Shown here: piece by piece, positions 31,074-42,262 of the stretch
Layout of the letters: each line of letters opens with the position of its first letter
Position numbering within the stretch: the stretch's first letter is position 1
From: Candidatus Altimarinota bacterium
GTDB taxonomy: Bacteria; Patescibacteriota; Gracilibacteria; BD1-5; UBA2023
Length of the DNA stretch: 64,000 nucleotides
NCBI GenBank assembly: GCA_023260135.1
Contig: JALQWG010000006.1
Span: forward strand, 1 to 64,000
Direction: 5' to 3'
Made by a program: the position numbers and the translations under genes
The notes under the pieces: model-generated
Told to the model about the DNA's origin: nothing
Databases searched by the model: none
Seen by the model: the letters and a program-made list of their open reading frames with translations, nothing else

Positions 31074-31108
31074 AAAAACTCCCTTCAGAAATGAGGGGAG
31101 TTTTTTAT
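31074..31108 (+). terminator. Terminator of rplS
   Basis: AAAACTCCC and GGGGAGTTTTTT around a loop of about 11 nt, right after the rplS stop. Confidence 0.85.
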
Positions 31109-31115
31109 TGTGGAA

Positions 31116-31331
31116 TTATTTGTACCAAGGCTGATTAAAATCAATAATATGTGGTTCAGTAGGTTGTTCGATAAGAACTGTAGTATTATTGACTGCTTTT
31201 TGGATTCTCTTTTGGATGAATCAAGACTGTCAAATTGCAATTAATCATTTTTCTATTCACATTTGTATAGCTCTTGAGACAAATGGTGCTGCAGCAATAC
31301 ATGATAGAACTTCGGGTCTTGAGAGTGACAT
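31116..31331 (-). CDS. Small hypothetical protein
   Basis: A 71-residue protein containing four UGA codons (M-S-L-S-R-P-E-V-L-S-C-I-A-A-A-P, later G-L-I-A-I-G-Q-S-G-F-I, ending N-Q-P-W-Y-K). No family recognised. A very good minus-strand promoter precedes it, which supports a real gene. It converges on the rplS terminator. Confidence 0.6.
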
Positions 31332-31359
31332 AGGAATACATTTAATAGATATTATTGGG

Positions 31360-31387
31360 ATAATACTTTTTTGATAAATTATGTCAA
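31360..31387 (-). promoter_or_regulatory. Promoter of the small gene at 31116-31331
   Basis: On the minus strand TTGACA (31387-31382), 16 nt, TATTAT (31365-31360), about 30 nt before the ATG. Confidence 0.65.
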
Positions 31388-31651
31388 ATATATAAAATCC
31401 TAGGCGAAATTTTGCATCAAAAAGCGATACAGATTCTCATATATTTTTTCTTCTTTTTTTGTGAATTTTTCTTGAGTGCGTATAGGACGTGATTGCGGGG
31501 TTTTTGTGATTCAGAATAGTATACGATAATGTCTGTCAAGCATTTTTTTTCTTTTGACTTCACTTATTTTTTGCATAAAAAGGAAGCCACAAACAAGAGG
31601 TAAAGAACGAGTAAGAGCGGTTTAAAACTTTTCACCAATATAGTTTCACCC
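31388..31651. other. Upstream region of dnaA
   Basis: AT-rich, gene-free. A possible plus-strand promoter is TTGACT, 16 nt, TAAAAA around 31553-31580. I see no DnaA boxes of the TTATNCACA type and no obvious iteron array, so an origin cannot be claimed. Confidence 0.4.
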
Positions 31652-33073
31652 ATGTCGCAGTTTTCTTTTTCCCATCTCGGTAGTGCTGTTCACATCATGT
31701 CTGGTGCGATCCGCAAGCAAGATTTTCTCACGTATTTTAAGAAGTTTTCCCTCATAGAATCAACTGAGACGAGTGTAACACTCGGAGTGGTATCATCTTT
31801 TCACAAGGATAACCTCTCGAAAAAGTTCTATGATGAGATTAAATCAGCAATTGTATCTGTATGTCCTGGCATCGAAGTTGTGGATTTTGCTGTAGATGAG
31901 CGTATTGATGTTCGTCCTGAGACTGAGGTCGTAGACTGTCGTCTCGCTCACAAGAACCAAGAAAAACAAACCAAAAAAGAACAAGTAGAATGAGTACAGA
32001 TAGTTGAGTGAGTCAATAGTCGTCTCGTGAGTGATAGGTACCAGCTCGGCAACTTCATCGTCGGACCATCGACACAGCTCGCACACGCAGCATGTGATGC
32101 TGTCGCGCGCAAGCCAGGTGCATCATACAATCCACTCTACCTCTATGGCAATGTCGGACTCGGAAAAACACACCTCCTCCAGGGAACAGCTAATGCTATC
32201 CGTGCCAAGCACAAGAACCTCCGTGTCGTCTATACAACCGCAGACAAGTTCCTCACAGACTATGTTGCCTCTATCAAGGGTCGATCTATTGACAAACTCC
32301 GTGAGAGATATCGTCAGATAGATGTACTCGTACTTGATGATGTACAGTTTCTTGCAGGCAAAAAACAAACACAAGAAGAGCTCTATAATATATTCAATAT
32401 CCTCTACGAAGCAGGGAAGCAGATCATCCTCTCAGGAGATCGTCCACCCAAGGAGCTCACAGAGCTCGAGGATAGACTCCAGAGTCGGTTCGAGTGGGGA
32501 ATCACAGTAGATCTCGGTGAACCTGACTATGAGACTCGTCTCGCCATCGTCCAGGAAAAGTGTCGTGCACGAGAATTCCTCCTCGCGAGTGATGTGACAG
32601 AATTCATCGCAGAAAACGTCACAACCAATGTTCGTGAGATCGAGTGAGTACTCAACCAGATAATCGCAGAACATGATCTCAAGGGAACTCCTCCAACACT
32701 CGAGAATGTCGCACTTCGCCTATCGAAGCTCTCTATCCGCTCTCTCGCGACTTCTGTGACATCGAGCCGTACATTCCGTTCGACACACTGTAGTTATGAG
32801 GATCTCATACAGGCTGTGTCAGGACACTTCGGTATCGAGATACGCACACTCCTCTCGGAGGACCGCAAGAAGGAAAATATGATACCTCGTCAGGTGGCTA
32901 TGTACCTTCTCAAAAACAAGCTCAACTATACATACGAACGTATTGGCAATATATTCTCCGGACGCAATCACACGGCTGTCATGTATTCATGTAAGAAGCT
33001 CGAATCCGTGATGAAAAAAGACCAACAAGTAGTCTATGAAGTGAATGTGATACGAGATAAGCTCGGAATATAG
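31652..33073 (+). CDS. dnaA: Chromosomal replication initiator DnaA
   Basis: A 473-residue AAA+ initiator. The N-terminal domain is short, the linker lysine-rich. Walker A G-N-V-G-L-G-K-T-H (about residue 167), Walker B L-V-L-D-D-V-Q-F, sensor R-L-Q-S-R-F-E-W-G and the DNA-binding signature S-G-R-N-H-T-A-V-M-Y-S are all present. The Gly of R-E-I-E-G is UGA. It binds the origin and opens it. Followed by a 28-bp perfect palindrome with a T run. Confidence 0.95.
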
Positions 33074-33096
33074 TTGACAATATATGTAAAATGATT

Positions 33097-33128
33097 AAAA
33101 ATATCACAGTTAACTGTGATATTTTTTT
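33097..33128 (+). terminator. dnaA terminator, 28-bp perfect palindrome
   Basis: AAAATATCACAGTT followed directly by its exact reverse complement and more T residues. It ends at the base before the next ATG (33129), so it may act as terminator and as a translation-affecting hairpin for the next gene. Confidence 0.7.
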
Positions 33129-33884
33129 ATGAAGAAGTGCCCGTTAGATATGCTACGATTTGCTCGCGATTCAACAAAGAATCAACTATGATGACCGAGC
33201 ATTGAACACTATAATTATATTCGTACGATATGAGGGCATAGTATTTCTGGGTTATTAAGAAGATTTCCATTAGAGCATCTCATTGGAATAAATCATAGAG
33301 AGGTAATGAACTTTAAATTTTACTCAGAACCATGAGAATATGATATGCCTATTCCATTATCAGAAAGCTTAGATTTTTCTGGTTATTGATTTATTCTCTT
33401 TGACTACATCTGTGAGAATTGTGCAGGGATAAGTATTCGGAATTGACGACTAGAATCCAATGATTCAGCCTCTCCGGTAACGAATAATTTATGATTATTG
33501 TACTATGCTATGCAACCTATTGATCTTGTTTTATCATCAGCTACTAATGCTCAGTTATTAGATGATGATTGGATTGATGATACACGTAAAAAGTTATTAA
33601 AACTTGCATCACTGCCTGATAAAGTACAAAAAGCTGTGACTATGAGAATGTGGATCTCCGACCTAATAAGTCATAATGTTTTTTCACTCTTGAAATGAGG
33701 AGGATTCCTCTCTCCCACATGACTTAGGGTGAAGTTTGTACTTGAATGACTAAATATCACGCAGCTCATAAAATGAGGAAAATATTGAATTTGTCCTGCA
33801 GTTTTTGATGGTTCATTGGAGGATATGTATACGCAGATGGTTCGAATATACAGAGAATGAAGAACTCACAGTAGACATAATTAA
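33129..33884 (+). CDS. Hypothetical protein
   Basis: A 251-residue protein with at least twelve UGA codons; without recoding it would be fragments. It starts M-K-K-C-P-L-D-M-L-R-F-A-R-D and has C-E-N-C-A-G-I-S-I-R-N-G-R-L, a possible metal-binding C-x-x-C. No family recognised. Its start codon immediately follows the dnaA palindrome. Confidence 0.65.
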
Positions 33885-33920
33885 TTTTTGTATATACTCT
33901 TCTTTATATAACAATTTATT

Positions 33921-34583
33921 ATGCTCTCAATAGTTTCGACACCGATTTGAAACCTCGAAGACATCACCCTCCGTGCACTCCGTATACTCAGAGATGCAGA
34001 TTATATTGCTTGCGAGGATACACGCATGACAGGGCAACTTCTCGTGCACTATGATATCCCCAATGACGGACGTCTTATGTCTTTTCATTCGCATTCAGGA
34101 TTTTCCAAGGTAGATAAGATAATTGATCTACTCAAGGAGTGAAAACATGTTGCACTCGTCTCAGATGCAGGAACTCCATGAATCAGTGATCCAGGATTCG
34201 TTCTCATACGTGCTGCTATAGAGGCAGATATCACTGTGACACCTATTCCTGGTGCATCAGCTGTACTCTCAGCACTTGTCTCGAGTGGTATGGACTGCCA
34301 TCAGTATCTCTATCTCGGATTCCTCCCAGTGAAAAAATGACGCCAGACTATGCTCAAGTCCCTCGTGAACAAGGAATATACCGTCGTTGTCTATGAGTCA
34401 GTGCACCGTATCGAACGTACTCTCGAGGAACTCGCCGAGTATCTCGGGGGAGATTATCCTATCGTCGTGGGACGTGAGATCACCAAAAAATTCGAAGAAT
34501 TCAAGCGTGGAACTATCGATGAGGTAAAAGAATACTACAAGTGAGAAGGGAAGGTGAAAGGAGAGTTTGTATTAGTATTCTAG
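33921..34583 (+). CDS. rsmI: 16S rRNA 2'-O-methyltransferase RsmI
   Basis: A 220-residue tetrapyrrole-methylase-fold enzyme that methylates C1402 of 16S rRNA. T-P-I-G-N-L-E-D-I-T, A-C-E-D-T-R, S-D-A-G-T-P-G-I-S-D-P-G, I-P-G-A-S-A and V-V-Y-E-S-V-H-R are family signatures; the first and third contain UGA glycines. The small C-terminal domain found in many homologues (about 280 residues) is missing. Confidence 0.93.
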
Positions 34584-34586
34584 TAT

Positions 34587-35498
34587 ATGTTTCAACCAAA
34601 AACCCTCACACATAATCAATCATCTATCACGCTCTATCCAGAGCGATGAGGGATTATCACTTCCATGAAAATATGATGAATTGAGTTATTATATCAGGGT
34701 ATGCTCGAGGAGACGCTACATGATAGCACGAAGAACGTGAGATGAGGTATTCCGATACTTTTCCCGAATGCTGGATTCCTGACTGATGACGAAAAAATCC
34801 AATCATGATGGAGTTTCCCACAACATGGATTTGCTCGGACGAATGAGTGGAGGTTTTGATGTATCCGTCATTGCGAGGAACGAAGCAATCCAGGTATCTG
34901 ACATAGTGAAGAATGAGACATCTGTTCTGTTTGTGGACAGGGAGCAGATTCCTCGTACCTCGGAATGACAAAAAACCATAACCAAGTAACCCAATCCCTC
35001 TCTTCCTCTGATATTCCTGATATGTTCGGCTATGAATGGAATTGAAGTGTCGAGAATACTATCATCCTCTCTGATGAATGAGTAGAGCTCAGATACTCTA
35101 TTGCGAATAATAGTGATAAGGAACTTCCCATATCATGGTGACTGCATCCATACTGGGATGTACCGCTCTGAGACAAGTCTCTCATAGAGTGGAACTTCGC
35201 AGGAGGGGATATCATCGCATCAGACATCGATAATTGGTCTCGTGGAGGTACAACTCGTATTGATGTACCGGATGATGGTATCATATCATTCACTATCCCA
35301 TGAGTTGGCACTATCGAGCTCCAGTTCTCACCTGAATTTCGTAGACTCTGGATATGGTCACTTCCGGACAAGAACTTCGTCTGTGTGGAACCTGTGATGT
35401 GAGATGATGGGAATATAGTGAGTAATCCCATCTTGATTCCAGCATGAGGCAAGAACAGTAGTCTGATGCAGGTAAAAGTAATTGACAGAAGTATTTAA
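34587..35498 (+). CDS. Aldose-1-epimerase/hexose-6-phosphate mutarotase-like protein with in-frame repeat insertion
   Basis: A 303-residue protein. R-G-G-I-P-I-L-F-P-N-A-G-F-L, Q-H-G-F-A-R-T-N-E-W, a middle G-L-H-P-Y-W and a late C-V-E-P-V-M are galactose-mutarotase-fold (YeaD-like) signatures; these enzymes interconvert sugar anomers. Directly after N-E-W-R-F about 40 foreign residues (R-H-C-E-E-R-S-N-P-G-I-G and onwards) are encoded by a palindromic family-A repeat, with in-frame UGA codons in the insert. The normal sequence resumes near F-G-Y-E-W-N-G-S. It starts 3 nt after rsmI. Confidence 0.85.
34867..34969. repeat. Family-A palindromic repeat inside the mutarotase gene
   Basis: Left arm GTCATTGCGAGGAACGAAGC and, on the other strand, right arm GTCATTCCGAGGTACGAGGA define a 103-nt imperfect palindrome. 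It is read through in frame as R-H-C-E-E-R-S-N-P on the left and S-S-Y-L-G-M-T-K on the right. Confidence 0.85.
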
Positions 35499-35540
35499 TT
35501 ATTTATTATCTCTCATAATATAACTTTAATTATATCTATT

Positions 35541-35876
35541 ATGCAATTAGTCAGAGATCTTGAGCTTGATAATTGATGAATCCTGGAGAGATATGTGGGA
35601 CGTGACTTGTCCGATGTATCAATGGAAACTCAATGCTGAACATGTTCAAAATGTCTTACCGTGCAAGGAGAGACCCAGAAAAGAATCGTTTTTCATACTG
35701 AAACTGCTTGAATGTTTGAATTTTGAAGTGAGTATACTGCTTGCATGAGAGATCATCCATTTGCAGCAAAACCATCAAATATTAATGATAAAATATCCAA
35801 CACTCTTCCACTTGTAAAAATTCCAGTATTGCGGATTTTCCAACGAAAATGTATTGATTATATTGCTAATAATTAA
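35541..35876 (+). CDS. Hypothetical protein with a C-x-x-C motif
   Basis: A 111-residue protein, M-Q-L-V-R-D-L-E-L-D-N-G-G-I-L, containing C-G-T-C-S-K-C-L and a later Cys (A-C-M-R-D), which might bind a metal. Five UGA codons; no family recognised. Followed by a plus-strand terminator. Confidence 0.6.
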
Positions 35877-35918
35877 TAGTTTCTTAAAAATTTATAGGCT
35901 TCATCTCTCTTATTTCTT

Positions 35919-35949
35919 ATCCCACACTGCTAAATAGTGTGGGATTTTT
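35919..35949 (+). terminator. Terminator of the gene at 35541
   Basis: ATCCCACACT and AGTGGGGAT (one-base bulge) around GCTAAAT, then TTTTT on the plus strand. Its right half encodes the last codons of the convergent minus-strand gene. Confidence 0.7.
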
Positions 35950-36830
35950 CTATAGTCGGGATCTCATTTGTGCGACTTGCCATAGATGTATTCTCCATCG
36001 ACCCAGAGGCGTGATGAGCCACTGGCATCGAGCTTGGCTACAGCATTCCGGCTACATCACCATCGAGGAAATTCTTTTTCTATATCGGTCTCGCTCATGG
36101 CAAGTGCTGTGAATATGAGAAGTGTAGAACTCTGGTTCTGTGAGTTCATATTCTGGAGGCAGATATATGTCCGACCGATTGACTCTGTTCTGTGGTGAGA
36201 CTCATCGAGTGTCAGATTCACGAGTGCGAGGGATCCTGATGCATCACGGAGATTCTCCCAGGAGTAAGGCAGGAGAGATGCACCAGTTGAACCTATGATG
36301 AGGATATTTTTGGACTCGTCACGATTATCTGCTCATGCTGTCCTGATTGTTGTTCATTCCTTCAATCCAAATGAGAGTGGTGTATATTCTCTCGCAGGAT
36401 CAAAAAACTGTCAGTTAATGAGAGAGAATGGTTTTGTATCGAGTCCTACGAGTGCTTCAGATATTTTTTTCTTCACAAAAAGAGGTTCTCAGGAACTACT
36501 ATCATAACCACTCTGTGTGAGCATCGATGTGAGTGTGGCACCACGAGAGAGATCGACCTCCTGTACCCAGAGTTCTACTTCATTGTATCGAGATATGCGG
36601 ACAGCATCACCTGCTATGAGTGTCTGATAAGTATACGTTATTGGTTTTTTTGTGACCGTTCAGGTTGAGGTTTGTCACTTTTTCTTCTTCAGATTTTGTT
36701 TTACGAGTTTTTCATTCTCCTTCATGACGTTCTGTAGATTTGGTGGCGCAAGAATACTACTCGCATATATATCGAGAGACGACAGTATGAAGAGGAGTGA
36801 GATCGTGGTGAGAAGTATTTTTTTGAGCAT
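35931..36830 (-). CDS. Secreted NAGPA-like (phosphodiester glycosidase) protein
   Basis: A 299-residue protein with a signal peptide (L-L-T-T-I-S-L-L-F-I-L-S-S) and basic linker. The rest, D-A-V-R-I-S-R-Y-N-E-V-E-L-W-V, F-S-L-I-N-G-Q-F-F-D, P-L-S-F-G-L-K and I-L-I-I-G-S-T-G, matches the layout of the NAGPA/phosphodiester-glycosidase domain found in secreted exopolysaccharide-linked proteins; assigned by eye. One nucleotide separates it from the histidine kinase stop, so the two are co-transcribed and perhaps functionally linked. Confidence 0.65.
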
Positions 36831-36831
36831 A

Positions 36832-38241
36832 TTATCGGGGGAATGTGAGGGTGATAGTGAGTCAGTGTGGAACAGTATTCTCGAGAGTAAAAACTCCACC
36901 ATGAATACGCATGATGTGCTCGATGACAGAGAGTCAGATTCACATACTTTTATCTTTTCTTCCACGACCAGTGTCTACACGATAGAATTTTTCTTTTACG
37001 TATGGGATATCTTTTTCGGGGATTCATACTCCGTTGTCTCTGAATACGAGGATCACGTATTTATCTGACTTCTTGTATTCACATATGAGTGAGGTGTTTT
37101 GTCAGGCGTATTTGATAAAGTTCGAGAATATATTATGTATGAGTTGTGTGAACATGGACTGATCCATGCGTATCATGGTGTCTCAGGACATATCTATCTC
37201 TATACTTTGCCCTGTTTTTTGTACTTGTGGGAAGTATTCTTGGATGAGGGGAGTTAGAAGTTTTCGTACACTGAATCGTTCTACCCGAATATTTTTGTCT
37301 CACTCATGCGTTGCGCGTTCGAACTCCATGATCTGCTCTGTTGTATCTGTGAGTCTGTCAAGTTCGTTCTTGAACAGATTCATCGTCTTCGTATCGAGCT
37401 CCATCACTCCATCCTCGATGGCCTCGAGATAGCACTTCACCGCAGTGATGGGTGTACGTATCTCGTGGGAGAGATCCGAGAGAAAATTATGTCTGATATT
37501 TTCCTGTATAGAGAGGGACTTGTGGAGGTTGTTGATGGCTGATATGAGTGGAAAAAACTCATTATTCTTGGTATATCTGAGAGATGAGTATCATTTTTTT
37601 TCGGTGATCTTCTCGATATTCTCTGTAACACGTTCTATCGGGGAGAATATAGAACGAATCCAGAGCATATAGAGGACGTAGACGAAGAGGAGCCAAAAAA
37701 TATTGACGATAACGAGTTCACGTACAACGCCTGTCACGAGACGTCATTCTGGACTGTTTTCTCAGAGAGTCTTGTAGCTCACACGTGAGAATATATCTGT
37801 GAGACTCCGTCCACTCGAGAATCCACCAATCGAGAGAGAAGTGCTATTAGAGGCACCGCTCGAAGAGAGATAGAGTTCAGGGTTTTCTGATATATTCTGG
37901 AGGGCGGTTGATATGGTGGAGAGTTCCTGGAGTACTGCGTTATATTCGTCTCTCGTCTCATCGTCGAGTGTCGACAGCTCGGTAAATGCCTTGAGTTTTT
38001 CGGGGTCTGGAGTGTTGCTCGTATCACCCACCTCCGTCTGATATATCTCTATCTTGGACTTGGTGATATTCTGGAACGCAATAATATTCACGAATATCGT
38101 GAGTATGAGTGTCAGTCCAGTGATGAGTGGAATCTGGTAGGAGAGCCGCACAAGAGGGGATAAAAAATATACAGGAAGTATACGAACTTTCCTGTATAGA
38201 ACAAGGTGAAATATGTGAATTAAGGGTGAGGAATATTTCAT
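36832..38241 (-). CDS. Sensor histidine kinase
   Basis: A 469-residue membrane kinase with two transmembrane helices (about residues 30-52 and 175-195) enclosing an extracytoplasmic sensor, then HAMP-like and HisKA regions. The phosphoacceptor is in S-H-E-I-R-T-P (about residue 255); the ATP site has N-x-x-x-N (H-N-I-F-S-N-F), D-N-G-V-G-I-P and M-G-I-G-L-S-V. Three of the glycines in these G boxes are UGA, among the best evidence for code 25. No response regulator gene is adjacent; the partner must be elsewhere. Confidence 0.92.
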
Positions 38242-38606
38242 CCATCTTCCAGTTTTTCTAAGAGTTGTCGTGCAGTTATCGATGTGTTTGTATATATGCG
38301 AAAAACTCGTTCTATTCTTTCGATGAGCTCTATACTTGGATTTCTATATTTAAATATTTCTTTTTGCTCTGATTCAAGCAGCTCTATTGAGAGACAGAGT
38401 CTTCAGAGTACTTCTGCGAGTCATGCATTTTTATATTCTTTTAGGCTATGGTTTCAGTCCAAGAGTTCAGTAAGTCGATACTTAACGGTTCCAAGATTTA
38501 TATTTATAGGGTTTAATCAGAGTCCCTTTTCGACCTCATCAAGCAAAATTCATAAGTGGTCAACGAGTCGTTCACCATCAGGATGTACGTAGACATAATC
38601 ATTCAT
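38220..38606 (-). CDS. Hypothetical protein preceding the histidine kinase
   Basis: A 128-residue, helical, mostly charged protein (M-N-D-Y-V-Y-V-H-P-D-G-E-R-L), Cys-poor, with six UGA codons. It overlaps the kinase start by 22 nt, so the two are translationally coupled. It is not a response regulator: the conserved Asp and Lys positions are missing. A TTGACA box lies about 35 nt upstream. Confidence 0.65.
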
Positions 38607-38738
38607 TTATATAAAATATAAATAAAATATGATTTGTCAATTTTTTCTCCTTTCCCTTGCTTTTTCCCCTATTTTTGATATATTCAGTTTATGCATCTAT
38701 ATGCCAAAAAATACCTATAATTCTTACTCATAAATCAC

Positions 38739-40211
38739 ATGACAGTTCGTACCCGACTCGCACCATCACCAACAGGATACATACATATTGGTAATCTCAG
38801 AACCGCACTATATGCCTACCTCTGGGCACGACACAATAATGGACAATTTATACTTCGAATAGAAGATACAGATAGAACACGACTTGTCGAAGATGCTGTT
38901 GATAAAATTCTTCAAACCCTGACTGATGTTGGTATGAGACCGGATGAATGACCACATCATGATGGTGGCTTTTGACCTTATACTCAGAGTGAGCGTCTTG
39001 ATTTTTATGCACCACATCTTCATCGTCTCTGTGAGGAATGAACTGCATACTATTGTTTTTGTACATCTGAGCGTCTTGAGAATCTCAAAAAAGAACAAGA
39101 AGAATTAAAGCTTCCTCCACGCTATGATTGACATTGTCGTCATATACCTCTCGAGGAGGCTAAGGAGCGAATTGCAAATAGTGAAAAATACACCATTCGT
39201 CTCAAAGTACCAAAGGCAGAAACTTTAGTTTTTAATGATCTTATTCGTGGTCGGATAGAGTTTAATACGAGCGAAGTAGATGACCAAGTGCTTCTCAAGT
39301 CAGATGGATTCCCAACCTATCATGGTGCTATTGTGCTCGATGATCATGCTATGAATATTACTCATGTGATGCGATGAGAGGAGTGGATTAGTTCCATGCC
39401 AAAGCAAATACTCACTGCTCGTGCTCTTGGTATAACACTTCCTGAGTATGCACATCTTCCATCTGTGCTCGGAAATGACGGAAAAAAACTCTCAAAAAGA
39501 ACGGGTGATGCATTTGTCTCTGAATACCTCGCAAAATGATACTTTCCAGAGGCACTCCTGAACTTTCTCTCGCTCCTCGGTTGGCATCCGAAGCAAGACG
39601 AAGAGATTATGACGATGGATGAGATGATTGCCAAGTTCGAGATCACCGATATACACAAGTCTGGTGCAGTACTCGATCCGATCAAGCTCGACTGGATGAA
39701 TGGTGAATACATCAAGCGCATGGAAATCGGTGAGCTCCATACTCGTCTCGCTCGCTATCTCGAACAATATGAAGAGGCATTCTATCGTGCAGTATTCTCA
39801 CAGAAGGATTACCAGTTCAATACACGTATTATCGCTGAACTCCAGACTCGTATGAAGCGATTCGACGAGTTCGTAGAGCTGACCAAGTTCCTCTATAGCG
39901 AAGCGAATATCAGAAAAGACCTCCTCGCCAATCCGAAGATGAAGATCGAATCAGAGGCAGACGGACTCGCTTCACTTAAGTTCGCTCTCCCACTCCTCGA
40001 GTCCGCAGACTATAGTTCACTCGATGCGCTGAAAGCTCCGATTCTCGAGGCTATTGCCACAGCCGGCAAGAAAAATGGACAAGTTCTCTGGCCACTGCGT
40101 GTCGCACTCTCGGGTGAAGAATTCTCACCAGGAGCATTCGAGCTCGCATATATCCTTGGTCGTGACGAGTCAGTCTCTCGAGTAAAAAAAGTCCTAGAAT
40201 CAGCTAAATAG
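38739..40211 (+). CDS. gltX: Glutamate--tRNA ligase
   Basis: A 490-residue class I synthetase that charges tRNA-Glu. [14 protein letters not shown] holds the HIGH-like motif; the second ATP motif is K-K-L-S-K-R. E-D-T-D-R-T and R-L-E-N-L-K-K-E-Q are typical, and Y-Y-C-F-C plus Y-D-G-H-C could bind zinc. With no glnS in view it might also be non-discriminating, which cannot be told here. UGA codons lie in the first half only. Confidence 0.95.
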
Positions 40212-40261
40212 TTCATGAAGTGCGCCCTAAAAACTCTATACTCCATACTCTATACTCGACT

Positions 40262-40648
40262 ATGCAATATATATTTTTCAAAAACATACTCGAAACCATA
40301 CTTGCTAACTATCTCTGCCCTCAGTGTCAGAGCAAAGCTAATGAGCAGTCTCTGAGTATTATGGGGGTTCGTGAAAACTCCCTCAGTATCCATGTGCACT
40401 GTCATATCTGTGGAACACACTCAGAACTCAATGCTGAAGTCAATGCTATGGCAGCTCAGATGCTTGAGACCGAAGAGTGAAGAAAAACATTCGAAGAATT
40501 CGTAAAAAGTTGATGAACTATTGGTGCTACGATGAAGAACAAAAATCCACGTACTCCAGTTAATCCTGATGCCATCAAGGATGAAGATATTGTCAAAATC
40601 CATAATGATCTCAAAAATGCAAAAAGTATAGAAGATCTCATGAATTAA
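40262..40648 (+). CDS. Small protein with Cys4 zinc-ribbon
   Basis: A 128-residue protein. C-P-Q-C and, about 27 residues later, C-H-I-C-G form a probable zinc ribbon; a charged helical C-terminus follows (V-N-P-D-A-I-K-D-E-D-I-V-K-I). The ATG at 40262 is preferred over 40220, whose extra codons come from a simple repeat (ACTCTATACTCCATACTC). No family assigned. Confidence 0.6.
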
Positions 40649-40664
40649 TCTATAACTCTTTCCT

Positions 40665-41057
40665 ATGCTCGCAAAACTCATTGCTTTTTTTCTCCTGATT
40701 GGTTGAAGTTATGTTCTCTCAGTTTTTGTTGTTCCTGATATGGCTGATCAGTATGGAAATACAGAACTCAATGCAAAAATCCGCATCATAAAAGATCAGA
40801 GCCTGAACTACGCATCTGGTTCAGAGAGTCCAACATCACTCGCAGAAAAAGTCCTCAACACGAGTAAAAACCTCGTCGACGAGACCAAGCAAACAGTCGA
40901 AAATACCCAAAAAGTAGTCACCGAAAAAACCGAACAAGCAAAAAAAGCGGCAGAATCTGTAGAAAAAGCATATAACGCACTCGAAGAAGCAAAGACGGAT
41001 ATCAAAAATCTCACGAACTTCTCTGGAGCATCGCTCTCTGGCTCAATCCAACCATAA
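40665..41057 (+). CDS. Membrane-anchored coiled-coil protein
   Basis: A 130-residue protein with an N-terminal transmembrane helix (L-I-A-F-F-L-L-I-G-G-S-Y-V-L) and a long Lys/Glu/Thr-rich coiled coil resembling LEA-like repeats (T-K-Q-T-V-E-N-T-Q-K-V-V-T-E-K-T). It starts 16 nt after the zinc-ribbon gene and ends 5 nt before mltG. A structural or spacer role in the periplasm is inferred. Confidence 0.65.
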
Positions 41058-41062
41058 ATCCC

Positions 41063-42106
41063 ATGAATCGACACTTCCGTTCGGATCGTATCCTCAGACA
41101 TGAGGAGCGCAAGTCCGCATCTTCTCATATTATTCAGATGATAATTATCTGAATTTTTGCCTGTATTATTTTTCTCTATTTTCTCGTGAAAAATACGGGG
41201 AATATCGAGATAACACCAAAAGACTATATCATCGACAGGTGAGCCTCTATGCTCTCGCTCAATACCAAGCTCAAGTGGTGAGTAGCAGATTGGCGATATA
41301 GTCTCTGGGTGAAGTATTTTGCACCGAGAGATATCACACTCATGGCGTGAGAATATGAGGCGGTTCGTGGTACTACTGTCGAGACTTTTTTTACTGAGTC
41401 GATAGCGAGCCCCGTCCATACGGATATCACTATCACGATACTCCCAGGGTGGAATATGTATGATATCGATGCTTATCTCGTGGAGAAAAATATAGCAAAA
41501 ACCGGAGAATTCCTCCGTGTGGCGAGTGATAGATTCGCTGAGTATCAGACCAAGTATGACTGGCTCACTGGAGTCGATAGTCTTGAGGGATTTCTCTATC
41601 CTGATACCTACAGAGTAACCAAGAGTGCCACTGCACATGAGGTAATACTCAAGCTCCTTCAGGGATTTGAGAATCGAATAGGGGAGAGTTATCGTTCGCA
41701 AGGGAAGGATGCATATCAGAAACTCATCCTCGCATCGATCGTCGAACGAGAGGAGCGTGTCGATGCCAATCAGCCAATTGTGGCAGGAATACTCGAGAAG
41801 CGTGTCCGTGAAGGTATCGCTATGGGTGCTGATGCAACAGTCTGTGTTGGGTATGGCAAGACGCAAAAGGAGTGTACACCGACATTCGTGGCAACTGTCA
41901 TCAACCAGAAGAATCCATACAATACTCGCAATACTCTCGGATATCCACCAACCCCGATAGCCAGTGTACCGTTATCTGCATGGGGGGCTGCAACCAATCC
42001 TGAAACCTCACCGTATTATTACTACCTCCATGATAGTGATGGTGTGATACACTATGCTCGTACCAATGATGAGCATGTCGCCAACAAGAGAAAATATCTC
42101 CAGTAA
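41063..42106 (+). CDS. mltG: Endolytic murein transglycosylase MltG
   Basis: A 347-residue protein with one N-terminal transmembrane helix, a LysM-like region and the YceG catalytic domain: L-E-G-F-L-Y-P-D-T-Y, A-S-I-V-E-R-E (catalytic Glu), Y-N-T-R and a late P-I-A-S-V-P. MltG cuts nascent glycan strands. An unusual Cys pair (V-C-V-G-Y-G-K-T-Q-K-E-C) lies in the region where homologues usually have a short loop. UGA codons cluster in the N-terminal third. Confidence 0.92.
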
Positions 42107-42134
42107 GAATTCTTACTGTTTTCTTACATGTTTT

Positions 42135-42224
42135 GTCATACTGAGGTACGAAGTATCTGCTTTATAAAAAAATAAAATAGACTCCTTGGCGGTCCATACT
42201 CGCGTAGACATATATCAGAATGAC
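42135..42224. repeat. Family-A palindromic repeat between mltG and the reductase fusion
   Basis: GTCATACTGAGGTACGAAGT on the left and, on the other strand, GTCATTCTGATATATGTCTA on the right; a degenerate copy. Confidence 0.65.
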
Positions 42225-42262
42225 AAAAGGCTCCCAAAGCTTTCCATAACTATTACTGCATC

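Noticed and set aside
31388-31651. Replication origin next to dnaA
   Set aside because: No DnaA-box cluster or iterons seen; only AT-rich DNA.
40808-41866. 352-residue minus-strand frame
   Set aside because: Long only because its sense strand (coiled-coil gene and mltG) has few complementary stops; it crosses two real genes and shows no family features.
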